Assembly: GCA_035772735.1 (NCBI GenBank)
Contig: JASDFA010000010.1
Span: forward strand, 94,508,001-94,572,000
Direction of reading: 5' to 3'
Origin: Datura wrightii
Lineage: Eukaryota; Streptophyta; Magnoliopsida; Solanales; Solanaceae
Length of the DNA stretch: 64,000 bases
This document shows, piece by piece, positions 11,015-21,997 of the stretch (within the stretch, counting starts at the first letter, position 1; each line of letters opens with the position of its first letter). Position numbers and translations under genes: made by a program. Below the pieces are notes generated by a model. It searched no databases. It was not told the origin of the DNA and saw nothing but the letters and a program-made list of their open reading frames with translations.

Positions 11015-12926
11015 ATGACACGTCGTGTCGCGACGTAAAATAAGGCGTTGCTTGGGAGGCAACCCAAGGGTACCACAAATACAATTTGTAATTGTTGTTT
11101 GTGTTGATTTTGTTTATTGTCAACTTATGTTGTTTTTAGTGGAAAGTTAGGCACAGATGGAGGGGAAGTATGAGTACCCATGGAGGAGGAAGCTAACAAG
11201 CATGGACGATAAAAAGTGTGGGGTCAAATACCCACTTGTTCAAAGGAAGAACAACATGCTATAACCTAGGCCTAGGGGAGTAATTCTCATCCTGTTTAAT
11301 TTTAATTTGATTCTATGGGGACATAGCATGATTCAACTGTGGGGTGAGGAAAATTTCAAAATTTTTGTGCTTAACGATTTTTGGTGAATGTAATGCTTGT
11401 GACAAATATTTGAAATATTTTTTGTGAGTCAAGCATGACTTCATCACCCGTTGGTTTTTCTTTTCGGTTCTTTTCTGACGGGGGGTCTTTGAACCGAAGA
11501 ATAAAAATTTTCTTTGTCTGTATATAGTGTTTTTAGTCATAGTTAGAGACTATTTCCAATGATGGATGAATGACGATCGTCTTGAGGAAAAATTAGTCAA
11601 TAGGTTTTGATTTTTGAACCTGTAGCTGATTGATGGCTTGATGTTCTTGTTATGTGCTATACATGATTGTAAGATGGAAGTGTGGTTTGTGTTGCAGCAT
11701 GTAAGAAGTGTATAACTTTGTTTGAGACACTTAGGCTCTTTAATTTGACTCAATGTGATTGAAGCTTAATTCTGAATTCTTGTGATTAGTTGAGTAAGAG
11801 TCTGCTGAATGTGTCTTGAATTGAGCATGTGTTGTTAGTGTAAGTTTTTCAAATATTCCATGCTACTGTGGGGTGTTTAGAACTTGCCTGGTGTGTATAT
11901 AAAACAAAATGAAGGATGTGGACTGTAGGAGATGATTCAGGCATTTATTTGAATGAACCTAATTTTTATCCCTCACTTTACCTACCTTTAATATTTAATC
12001 CTAGTTAGCCCCATTGAGCCTTAACCCTATTCTTTGATAGCTACGACATAAGCTTAATCCTTTTATTTCATTAGCTTTGAATTTGATCCAAAACTCCGAA
12101 GCGCTTAAGTGAAAAATTCCAAAGAGTGAAGGAGTGAGAACCATGAAAAAGAAGGAAAAGTAGAAGTTGTGAAAGTTGATAAAAGGACAAAGGTGCACTT
12201 GTGTTAAAATGGTTGATTATTAGTAGGGAGTAAGAAAATAAATGAATGAAAAAAATTGCTTAAGTACTCCTTGTTACTAAGCTGAGTGTGCTTAAAGAAA
12301 TGGGAACAAGAAGAGAAAATTCAAGAGTGAAAAGAATGAGGAGGAAGTAAGAAAAGAGATGTCCTTAATGAAGGTTGAAGTTATTAAAAGCGCTTGGGGA
12401 AGTTAGCCACTATTACTGGCCAGAATAGTACCTACCCGTCCCTTAGCTTACATTGCAACCCTTTAAGTCCTACTTTATCTTACGTTCATACATCCTTAAA
12501 TTAGTGGAGTAAAACACTAAGGGAAAGCTTATAGTTCACTACCTGATGCATGTGAATTCTTTGAGAGAGTGAGCGTAATTCTATTCATATACCCATACAT
12601 GTTGTGTTTTAAAAACTTGCGAGTAAAAATGGGTAACTCTCTTGTTGTGAGGGCACATGTTTAATGAAAGATAACATTCATGACGAATTTCTTGATCGGT
12701 TGATTTGCATGAGTTTGCTAAAATTGAGAGTCGATTCTTGAGGTTAGGAAGTCTTAATGGAGTTGTATATCAATTCACTGATTAAATCATGCATGCTCTA
12801 TTTTTAACTTGCTATCTTAAATAATCATTATAGTTGTAGCTTGAATTGTCTTGCTAAATTAGTTACGTGTGAGTCTTAATTTACATGAGAGGTAAAAGGG
12901 TTGTTCGAGGACGAATAAGGCTTTAA
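11015..12926 (+). other. Element B internal non-coding region
   Basis: 1.9 kb with no supported gene. It opens with two adjacent inverted repeats: GACACG-T-CGTGTC at 11018-11030 and CTTGGG-AGGCAA-CCCAAG near 11051-11068. Further on the sequence is AT-rich with a few phrases such as GTGGGGTGAGG typical of Tat/Athila-derived elements. The minus-strand ORFs here have no recognisable motif and look like chance. Confidence 0.5.
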
Positions 12927-12938
12927 GTGTGGGGTAGG
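12927..12938 (+). other. Element B polypurine tract
   Basis: GTGTGGGGTAGG directly before the 3' LTR. The preceding phrase TCGAGGACGAATAAGG resembles the region before the 3' LTR in other Ty3/gypsy elements. One T interrupts the purines. Confidence 0.65.
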
Positions 12939-14537
12939 TGATCTCGGGCAAAATAGCATGCCCGAATGATGCTTTATAACTTAGTTTGGTCTTGTTTATC
13001 GACTTAATTATGTGCATTCTCATGTATTCTTATGTAAATGTGAACATATATACTCACCAACATGATTAGTTCTTGTTTTTGTAGATTTAAAATGAATTTG
13101 AGGAACTAATCTATGACTTGGTGAAGTAGAGGAAAGGAATCGGAAGCGAATTAAAAAAGTCGGCAAGGAACCATCCCTTGGCAAGGCTGTCAGCGCCAGG
13201 CAGTGTGCCACGCTGTTATGTGCCGCGCCCAGCGTCGTGCCATGTCAATGCAATGCGCGAGAAAAAGGCAGCAAGCAGGCCACCTGCGCGCCAGCGCCGT
13301 GCCACGCCAGGAAACCTGCACGTCAGCGCCATGTTACGCGGGCCATTGCGCTGCACAGGCAACATGCCACACCGGCCATCACGGCAAGCCTCGACCTAAT
13401 GTCGTTCTAAGGGATTTCCAGTGTGCATTCGCGTTACCTCGGTGTCACGGAGGCAAATTGGCGCGTCCAACTCCGTTCCACGGAGCCATTCCACGACAGG
13501 CATAATTTTGTACAATTCTCATTTACTATAAATAGGTCCCTTAGCTACTAAATTTTTTTTAAAAAAAAGTCAGGTAATATTTCTGAAAAATGGCTAAGGA
13601 GTGAAGGGAGAAGTGGGAGAACTCACCTAGGGTTCATCAATTTCATCTTCTCTTCTACTAATTCTTGTAAGTATGTTACTTTAATTATATTTTCTTGTAA
13701 TTATACGAACATGAGTGGCTAGAACCCTTCCTCTATGGTTGAAGCCACAAGATATGATTGTGATTATGCAAATTTGTTTGGTTTTAAGTAATTGATTATT
13801 GTTTTGTCCTACATTCTCAATTATGGTTGTTTTTATGATTGATCACCATGAAAACACACACGTTAAGCTTAGGTAAATGCTTGAGAAAGAAAACTCAGGA
13901 AAGAACATAAGAATGTAGGGAGTAAGTTTGTATCTTACGATAATTCGCGGTTAGGATAAGAAATTATACCTAATTTGCCTTGCATGGTTGATAAAACGGG
14001 ATGATAACATGAATTAACTTAGAAATATCACATCACCACTCGTAGAAGTAGTTGTGAAGCTAAGTTGAGTTAAATGATTAGTGGTATGAAAGTCCCTAAT
14101 TAAGAGCATAAACCCCGTAAACTATATCCACGTAATTGGATTGCCCACGAACTAGAATGTCACATCCCCGCTCAATGATGTAGTTGTCAGGCTAGTTTGT
14201 CGTGTTTAGAGGCTCGAATGACCATGAATATGCAATTTTAATTATGTGAGACGACAATTGATAGTTCCATACTGAAACCATTACAAAGCGTAGTATCGCA
14301 AGACTATCCGGCTTTAACTCTAGTTGCTCCTTGAAAGTTTTCAGAGTATTTCGATGACCACCCCTAGACTTCATTATATTTTATTGAAAAAAGTCAATAA
14401 TTAACACTTGCGAAAGTAAATATCAAACTTGAACTTGATAATTAGCTGAATTGGTCCAGTCCCTGTGGGTTCGACATCCGGCTCTTAAAAAGGGACACTG
14501 TATTACTTGTACGACCCATACACTTGCGGGCTCATCA
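12939..14537 (+). repeat. Element B 3' LTR
   Basis: 1599 bp, begins TGATCTCGGG and ends GGGCTCATCA, co-linear with 8311-9913 with scattered substitutions and small indels. The inner 17-bp palindrome of the 5' copy is decayed here. A TATA box lies at 13527-13534. Confidence 0.88.
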
Positions 14538-16535
14538 TCCTGCATCATGAAATGACATAGCACAGAAAGTATGCGGTCAGTACATAGAATGTACCGAGTA
14601 TGCAAGGTATATAAAACTGCTTAAGTAAAATAAATCATTTAAATCATTTCATAACAAAGCGTAATATTTCAAGTAAGATAAGAAGGGTTACATGAATTCA
14701 TTCTAAAATCAAAATATTACCATGAAATAATCAAGCATAGCTTTATAACATCATAACTGACTCAAATGACTCAAAGCTGAAACATAACATTTATGATAAA
14801 AGTTGAACAATGAGTCAAACCTTACCTTTAATACATGCATGCTTAAAGTAATAATAATGAGTAACGAATATGCAAATCTTAATCATGTAGACAATGGGAA
14901 ACTCGTCACTTAACCAACATACCATGATAGAGCTTACGTGGTCCTCACAATCACACTCAAGTGGGTAGAGCTGTCCAGAACCTTGCCAGGGCTAAGGATG
15001 CTACCATGATATCGATATCAAGCAAAAGGCCCAATCTGGCAAGGGGAAGCTCACTAGGGAGTTCCCAAGTCAGATAGTATTCAACCTACGTTGGCGCGTA
15101 GCTCTGGGCATAGGGTGATCGACCTTTAACCCGCTCGGTGCTGGACTCTTCTCCCAAAACATGCAATGCTCTACATCATATTTAACAAAACTCAAAATCG
15201 TCTATTGATGAAGCTCAACAATGATATCATGCATAAACTCAACATTGTATGAAATGAAGCTCAACATTGTCATTTGACAAAGCTCGATAAATGAAATCAT
15301 GCATAGGACCAATATCGTATTAAAATGAAGCTCAATGGTACATACATCTCAATTATGAATTCATGTATATGAGAAGCTTTATTTCGAAACTTACCACAAG
15401 CTCAATTATACGTGGGAGCATCTACTCCAAAATCATGTGCTAAGCTTATTTTAGAGATACTACACCATCATACTTGATATAAGGACCTTGCCCAAAACTT
15501 TATAATGCTTGGATCTACTCAATTCATTTTGAAAACAATAAAATAATCTTGAGTAGCTTTAGAAACATGCTTTTCATCATAAAATCTCATCATCATCATC
15601 ATACATTCATCATCATTCTCTTCTTTCATGAACTTCTTACCCATGGGCATTCAATTTCATAATTTAGAAAACACAATTTTTGATTGAAAACAATTTAAAA
15701 TCTACCCAAGCTTCCTAATTCATCAATATAAACATAATATGATTGTACCCATGTGTACAAATTAAAGAATCATGCAATTGGGTAAAAACCCCATAACTTG
15801 ATCATATGAATTTCTCATACTTAGCTAGAGATTTGACATGTGTGTGAAAGGAAGAACCCACTCATAGACCTATATACCGGGAAGGGATTGATTCCACCAA
15901 ATCTTTGATCACCCAAGAGGAAATTGGATGGAAACCTTGAATGCTAGCCTTGAATAAACTTTTCAGCCTCTCAAGCTTGAATGCATGTAATTAATGACTT
16001 AGAATGGGTTTTACCCCTCCTTAAACCCTCTAAAATGAGCCTTAAATGACATAGTATAGGCCCCTAGGACTTAGGAATTATGGAAAAGCCCTTACTAAAA
16101 TCACAGAAATTTGTTGACTGCCAGTCCCCACGAGGGACTGGACTACTTGTGACCAGGGCTAATGACTCGTGGCCAAGAGTCATGGATTCTACCACCTATT
16201 TCACTAAGGGGACCCCATAAGGGACCCCATAAATTGTGGTGGCTGGCCACGAATTATGGTCACCACCCGTGACCCACACTGCCTCAAAACCTAAGTCAAC
16301 CTCTCAATCCATTCAAAGGATGACCTCACAAGTCTTGAGGTCTGACCATGACTCATGGTTATGCTCATGGCCTCACCCAACACCTTTCCATGACCTGATT
16401 GACAATGAGTCACCTCACGACTCATGGTCACTCCTCACGAGCCACTTCACGAATTATTCTATGACTTGGTGTGAAATTTCAATTTTTCAATGTTTTGACT
16501 CCTGGGACTGATCCTTGGTTTCCCAGGTTATAACA

Positions 16536-17100
16536 TGTTAGTAACTCAAAGATAGAGAATATGTTGGCAAGAGTTTTAAAGAAGGTTAGGTCCATGGGTA
16601 ATGGGGTGAGGGAGTTTAAAGGGGAGGTCTCTGAGCTCGCCCAATTGATGAGTTCTCATTTGGCTTCCATAAAGCATATCAATGACCAATGAACCACCTT
16701 TCATCACAAATGAATCTCCGAATGAGGGGAACCCTTCCTAGTGATACCGTACTAAATTCGATAAAGGATGGTCGTTGCATGGCGATTGTCACTGGGAGTG
16801 GGAAAACTATCGCTGAGGCAGGTGTGAAGGCCAAACAAGCTTTTTCTCCAATAAAAAATAACGGAGTGAAGGATGCAGTGCAAAAAAAAAACCAAGCTAG
16901 GTTGATGACTAAGAGGAACTTGAAGAGGAAGGACTGGTTGTTACTCCAAATGGTGTTGATGATGAGAAAAAGGGCGAGGAGGCCTCAAATACACAAGGAC
17001 AAGAGCCTAGAATCCCACCTCCTCACCCTCATCTGTTAGAGAAAAAGAAAGAGGACAACTATTTCTAAAAGTTCATTAATATGTTTAGCAAGTAGTCCAT
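16536..17100 (+). pseudogene. Element C gag, 3' portion
   Basis: Continuation of the gag fragment at 1-327, resuming in frame at 16540 as SNSKIENMLARVLKKV and going on through VREFKGEVSELAQLMSSH. A frameshift near 16685 leads to MNHLSSQMNLRMRGTLPSDT and then CMAIVTGSGKT, the phrase order (LPSDT...NPKKDG.C.AI.TRSGK) that marks the gag/protease boundary of Tat/Athila-type elements. After about 17040 the frame is lost again. Confidence 0.75.
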
Positions 17101-17163
17101 CAACACACGCTGGTTGACGCATTCCTCCAAATGCTAGGGTATGAAAAATTCATGAAAGCTTCT

Positions 17164-17754
17164 GAAGAAAAAGAAGACAGTGGATGCCGACATAGTGAAG
17201 CTGTCATATCACAATAGTGTTGTGATGGCTAGTAACCTTCCTCCAAAAAGAGAGGATCCTGGAGCATTCACTATCCCTTGCACTATTGGAATGTGTATGT
17301 TAAACAAGGTATTATGTGATCTTGGGGCTCGTATCAATCTAATGCCTCTCATAATCTTCAATAAGTTAGGTTTGGAAAGTCTCAAGGCTACAACGATGAT
17401 GTTTTTGATAGCAGATCATTCAATCAACTGTCCCATTGGTGTTCTTGAGGATGTCTTGGTCCAGGTGGACATGTTCATTCTACCAGTTGACTTAGTCGTG
17501 TTGGATTGTGACTTGGATATTAAGGGGCTCATTATCTTGGGGTGACCATTTATTTCAACGGGAAGAGCACATGCTGGTGTAGAGCTAGGGAATTTGAAAT
17601 TCATAGTTGGTGGTGAAGAAGTCACTTTTAATATATGTAAACCAACAACATCTCTTGATGAATGTAATGTGATTGCAGTTCTTGATGAGGACAAGGAGCA
17701 ACAGAGTGAATGTGAAGAAGAAGTTGATGGGTAGGATGATCATTCAAATGAATG
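17164..17754 (+). pseudogene. Element C aspartic protease region
   Basis: Tat/Athila-type protease: REDPGAFTIPCTIG, then CDLGARINLMPLIIF (the family has CDLGASINLMP; Ser is replaced by Arg next to the catalytic Asp loop), GVLEDVLVQVD and DLVVLDCDLDIKGLIILG, then FISTGRAHAGVELGNLKF and VTFNICKPTTSLDE. One stop at 17543-17545 splits it. No reverse transcriptase follows: the sequence goes straight into a non-coding region, so C is either internally deleted or a non-autonomous type. Confidence 0.82.
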
Positions 17755-19590
17755 ATGTAGGTGATGAACCCGTCGAGCCATGACGTTAAATAAGGCAATT
17801 CTTAGGAGGTAACCCAAGTGATTTTAATTTCAGTTATTTTTTATGTTTATGTTGTTTATGGTTTGGTAGGATGATTGGGTGACAACCATATGAAAGAAAA
17901 TAGGGGAAGTGCTGCGTAAGACCTGTGAAACGCAGGTATGAATCAGAAAATGCAGCCCAAGTGTTCCAAGGAACAAGATAGTGGAAAGAAACTGAAGGGC
18001 TTCTGTGCGACACCTGCGATATGCAGGTCTAGCGTGACCCTAAGCCAGAATACCTAGAAAAAAAATTTAAGTGGTATGCATCTATGAAATAGTTGCATTG
18101 GATATCTGCGATTTGTAGGTTAGGTGCAAGCCAACGGTAAAGAACTAGGCACAAAAGAAGTAACCTGCATTGGAACTGTGTTTCACGGTAGCCGCAGGTC
18201 CAGTGCAGGCGCAGGTATACATGGTCATTTAAATGTAATCAACACATTGACTAAGCCCTAGCCATGTCCAATCTAACTGGTTGAAATTCTCCCCCAATTA
18301 CCAAAACCCACCTTCTTTTCACCTTTTTACCTTCCCCATGACATCCATTACTACAACTTTCCATCTTCCCCATCACTCTGTTTAATCCACCTCTTCAAAT
18401 CACTATTCACTTCAACTCCCTTTAATCTATAAAACCCATTCACTTTCATCATTTTCTTCCTCATCTTTCAAACAACTCTCTCACTAATATAAAAAAAAGT
18501 TCAAACTTTTTGGGTTGGCTTTGGTTGAGGCGAAAAAACTCCAAATTTTCAATTTATTTAATTATCTCTTCTCACTTGGTGTATGTACCTTTCAATCTTT
18601 TTTTTTTATACTTGAAGGTGTTAGTACAAAAGAAATCATGTTAATTTAAAGATTTTCTTCACCCATGTTCCCCCATTACCCATCTTGTGTTTCTCATTCT
18701 TTGGATAACTTTATTTATTGTGGATGTGGTGGAAGAGTGAAAATTGCAAACTGCTAGATTTGTTGTTCTTCTTAATAGATCTGCTATGTGAGTTATATGT
18801 TTTGAAATTTTTGTTGGGGGTGATGTCTGAGTAACCCGTGTACTTGAAATGTACAATTTTCCCCATGATAGATAGGTTGACGTCTTTCTTAAGGGAAAAT
18901 AATCAAATTTTATTCTTTTGTGCAACCTATAATTGCCAATGTGATGTTTAGATGTCATGAGATGGTTGTGAGATGGAGTTTCTATAAGTTGTTGGGTTGG
19001 GCACTCGATGTTTCCCAATGAAAGATGGGGTAACGTCCATCCTAAGAGAAGGCGTTGAGTGGTCCTGAAATGTTTTTTCTGTTGTGATTGATGATGCTTT
19101 TAGGGGAAGCTTGAGTATCCGTTAGATGAAAATATTCTTAGGTTTGTGCAAAAAATTAGCCTACTTAGAGCTGTGGAAATGAAAGAGCCACTACCTAGTG
19201 CCTGCGAACCGCGGGTCCCTGTATGCGAAATGAAGGTGTAGCATAGGAGCAGGGTGAGGTTTCAGGATAACTGTACCCTACCTACGTTACACCTATGAGC
19301 CGCGGATCGCCACCTTCCAAAAGTACACCAAACGCAGGTGACCACAAATTTTAATACAGTTTTTGTCACTAACCGGTGATTCACCTACGAACCGCGGATC
19401 CCTATCTGCGAAACACAGGTGCAGCGCAGGTGTTGCAAGTTCTTGATATTGATGTTTCATGTGGTTCAACATTCAATCTTTTAATTTCTTTTTCTTAGCT
19501 TAGCATGGTTGTCGCCTTTAATTATCTTTTATCAAAAGAATACAAAAAGAAGGTTTGTACGTTTGTGTTACTAACTTTGCCTTGCAGAAT
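17755..19590 (+). other. Element C non-coding spacer with inverted-repeat word clusters
   Basis: 1.8 kb without a supported gene. Near 17780-17815 it has the same phrase order as element B after its ORF (GACGT.AAATAAGGC...GGAGGTAACCCAAG). Two clusters of words of the form ACCTGCGAA.CGCAGGT follow (17921-18240, 19196-19440), separated by a possible promoter at 18428. The tract 18330-18500 is pyrimidine-rich like a plant 5' UTR. Confidence 0.5.
18428..18435 (+). promoter_or_regulatory. Candidate TATA box upstream of the transposon-protein ORF
   Basis: TATAAAAC followed by a C/T-rich stretch (CATTCACTTTCATCATTTTC) like a plant leader. The next coding sequence starts about 1.15 kb downstream after a strong splice-acceptor look-alike (TTTGCCTTGCAG ending 19587). 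An intron-containing leader is inference. Confidence 0.35.
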
Positions 19591-20957
19591 CATGTCTCCT
19601 CTAGGCAACATGGAAAAGTGAAGGCCCCTTCCACATCTTAGAGCAAGGGGAAGGGTAAGGCCAAGGCCATCCCAGTCATCGAACACACCAGGAAAGCTAT
19701 CACCCTATGTGTGCTTGATATGAAAAAGCACTACATCACATCCCTAGACAGATCCATCACTATGAAGAAGCGCTAATTTAGCAGGGCTGGGGGTGCCTTC
19801 CCCAACTTTACCAATAAATTCAATGATATGCAGTGACACATGTTCACAAAGCGTTTACCCAACGACTACCCTAATCTTTTGCCGGAGTTATATGCTTCAT
19901 ACCAAGCAAGGCACGAAGCCATGAAGCATAAAGGGAATGTAGATGATCTTTCTTCCTACCTTCAATTATGGTTCAGGGCGTGGAGGTCGACATTACTCCA
20001 CAACCATCACTGCAATTTCTGGGAGAATGAAATACACTCTAGGACTGAGTTTGCTAGTAGGGTGGACAACAAAGAAGATCAGTTTGCTTAGGTTACCGGC
20101 ATCATTGCACATGATCAGCCACTCTTGGCCACAATGGAGGAGGGGAGCGAGATCTCAAGGAAAGATCTTAAATTTGAGGCCAAGCTATGGCTAGAGTTTG
20201 TGTGCTCCCAGTTAATGCCTTCAAAAAATGATCTGCAAGTGAATCTTGAGGTAGCCATCCTAAACTCTTGAATCATGGCAGGTGTGCCAATAAATGCTGG
20301 TGAGGTGGTTGCCACCAAGAAGAAGAAGAAGGACAGGCACCAAGGTCTCTCTATACCCTATCAAGTGCTTATCAACCAACTCTACATCAAAAAAGGAGTC
20401 CCACTATTTTATGAAGAAAACGGAAACTGCACAACAGGTGTAATTGCTATTAAAAAGAGAAGGGACACTTATGCTCCCTAGAACAAAAGAAAAAGGATGC
20501 TCACATGAGGCACGCCTGAGTATTCCACCTCACATGGTATGGATGAGACTCCCATAGCTCCCAACCATAACATGCAACAACTTAATATGTCGGGAAAGGT
20601 ATCTAACGAGGCGTCATTTTGAGGGCCTACACCTCCTCCTTCATCCTCCCAACCAAAGGCAATCCATAAGATGGATGAAATGACGTAAGATCATGAGAAC
20701 CAACTCCAAATATTGGTTAAAAATGTTTAAACCCTCATCATAAAGACAGTGATGAAGGAGCTGAAGAGTGTGTTTAATAGCTTGAACAACCTATGTTCTC
20801 AGGTGGATGTGGTCGAGCAAGAAGTCTCCTCCCTCCCAGATAATGTACGAGAGTTAAAAAGATGGGCACCAATGGAGGACCTAGACATGAGCCTACAAGA
20901 TGCAGCCATGGTTGCTCCATCGACAGCTCGGGGCCCCATTGATTATTTGTTCGAGGG
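19591..20957 (+). pseudogene. Putative plant transposon protein-like ORF (extra ORF of a Tat-type element), stops throughout
   Basis: A single frame runs about 450 codons with roughly ten stops and no obvious frameshift. Recognisable order: basic KGKGKAKAIPVIE, a folded segment (FTKRLPNDYPNLLPELYASY; IIAHDQPLLATMEEGSE; LWLEFVCSQLMPSKND), then AGVPINAGEV, IPYQVLINQLYIKKGVPLFY, then a coiled-coil-like tail (LKSVFNSLNNLCSQVDVVEQEV). This is the layout of the abundant Solanaceae 'putative plant transposon protein' family, whose role is unknown and which occurs as an extra ORF in some Tat-lineage elements. The family call is from memory. The ORF ends where LTR E begins. Confidence 0.6.
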
Positions 20958-21232
20958 CTTAGTATGTTAATTTTAAGGTTCAGCGTTGTGATGTATCAAT
21001 TGATATATGCTTGTGTTGTTCAAACTTCTACTTCTTCATGTTTAACTTATTAGTTTTTTCTTTAATAAATTCTCTTTAGTTTCTATGTTCATCCCATGGG
21101 TTGAATTGTAGTCATTCATGGTTCTAGGTCCCGTGTCTCTATCCGGGGCCTCAACTCGGGTCATGATAACTTTGTTGGAGCCATTCATGGTTCTAGCTAT
21201 TGTGTCTAGATCCGGGGCCTCAGCTCAGGTCA
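20958..21232 (+). repeat. Element E/K 5' LTR, only the 3' end kept, terminal 69 bp duplicated
   Basis: About 210 bp matching the last part of the 3' LTR (from 62686). The LTR end (GGTCATGATA, 21159-21168) is followed by a diverged second copy of the last segment, offset 69 bp (CATTCATGGTTCTAG at 21113 and 21182). The first ~2.3 kb of this LTR is absent; the junction with the C-element ORF is at about 20958. Confidence 0.7.
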
Positions 21233-21445
21233 GGAAAACATCGTTTCAGAGCAAATGTTTAGATGTGTCCTAGGGTGTCTAAAATCCGTGTTAAGTAGAG
21301 TCTTTCAATGGGTGTGAAGCGCGCCACACTTATAGAGAAGAGGCTACGAAATCTTATAGGAAAATTTCTCTTCTTTCATGATCTATGTCGTGCGATGAGT
21401 TACCTCTCTATTCCTCTAACTCATTCTATATGCATTTGCAGAGAG
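21233..21445 (+). other. Element E/K primer site and untranslated leader
   Basis: Begins with a decayed Met-type primer site (ATCGTTTCAGAGC; compare TTGGTATCAGAGC). Then come TGTCCTAGGGTGTCTAAAAT, AGTAGAGTCT, ATGGGTGTGAAGCGCGCCAC and GAAGAGGCTACG, which match the leaders of A, G and J. No ORF. Possibly a packaging or dimerisation region (inference). Confidence 0.65.
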
Positions 21446-21997
21446 GTGGCTCCACACTGAGATAATGGTAGAAGAAATGGCAACGGGAATGGCCATGGCA
21501 ATGGCAATTGAGATGGACATCAGCAAGCCTCACCATCCCCCGTAGATCCTTTTCCCGAGCAAGTAATTCATGGAGACTTCAAAATGGTATTTTAGATGTT
21601 TGCACAGATCATGACCACGCTGGTTAACCAGCAGGCAGTGGCCCATGTTCTTCAAAATTGGAATGCAGCAGCGACAAGAGTATGAGACTTTCTCAGGATG
21701 AACCCACCTATGTTTTTGGGGTCGAAAGTGGTTTAGGACCCATATTAGTTCATCGAGGAAGTGAAAAAGATCACCCGGATTATAGGGGTGACTGGAGAAG
21801 AAGGTGCAAAATTAACCTCCTATTAGCTAAAGGGGGTTTCTAACATATAGTTAAGCTAGTTGAAGGAGAGTAGAGTAATGGGAGCAATTCTCATGAGTTG
21901 GGATGAGTTTGCAACTGCCTTCTTGGATAGGTTCTTCCCTAGAGAGTTGAGAGAGGCAAAGGTGGCAGAGTTCATCAACTTGAAGCAGAACCCCAAG
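21446..21997 (+). pseudogene. Element E/K gag, first half, start codon mutated to GTG
   Basis: The position equivalent to the gag ATG in element A reads GTG (GTG GCT CCA), followed by NGRRNGNGNGHGNGN. Further on there are FLRMNPPMFLGSK, EEVKKITRIIGVTGEEGAKL and WDEFATAFLDRFFPRELREA, then KVAEFINLKQNPK at 21997, where element D begins. Several in-frame stops. Capsid-type gag of a Tekay element. Confidence 0.78.

Larger units (their letters stand above)
8311..14537 (+). mobile_element. Element B: non-autonomous LTR retrotransposon (LARD-like) with tRNA-Asp primer site
   Basis: 6227-bp element with direct LTRs (8311-9913, 12939-14537), TG...CA ends, a primer site matching tRNA-Asp, a purine-rich tract before the 3' LTR and flanking 5-mers TCTTG (8306-8310) and TCCTG (14538-14542), one mismatch. 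The 3 kb interior holds a gag-like ORF but no protease, reverse transcriptase, RNase H or integrase in any frame. This is the layout of a large retrotransposon derivative mobilised in trans. The tRNA-Asp site and the zinc-knuckle gag point to a Tat/Athila-type autonomous partner (inference). It sits inside the 5' LTR of A, so it is the younger of the two. Confidence 0.88.
328..16535 (-). mobile_element. Element A: Tekay/Del-type chromovirus LTR retrotransposon, interrupted by element B
   Basis: Complete outline of a minus-strand Ty3/gypsy element: 3' LTR (328-2681), polypurine tract, integrase with chromodomain tail, RNase H, reverse transcriptase, protease, gag, Met-type primer site and 5' LTR (7935-16535, split by B). 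Both LTRs begin TGTCATGA and end ATAACA on the plus strand. Flanking 5-mers are TGTTG (323-327) and TGTTA (16536-16540), a target duplication with one mismatch. Domain order gag-PR-RT-RH-INT-chromodomain identifies a chromovirus. Coding parts lie in three minus-strand frames with many stops, so it is dead. It inserted in the gag of element C. Confidence 0.9.
7935..16535 (-). repeat. Element A 5' LTR, split by element B
   Basis: The LTR occupies 7935-8310 and 14538-16535 (about 2.37 kb in total, counting one B target copy), matching the 328-2681 LTR along its whole length. Homology to the left LTR breaks at 8310 and resumes at about 14541 at the equivalent base, which proves the insertion. It carries a hairpin at 16121-16141 equivalent to 2279-2299, but with one apical mismatch, and word arrays at 16120-16455. 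Confidence 0.88.
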
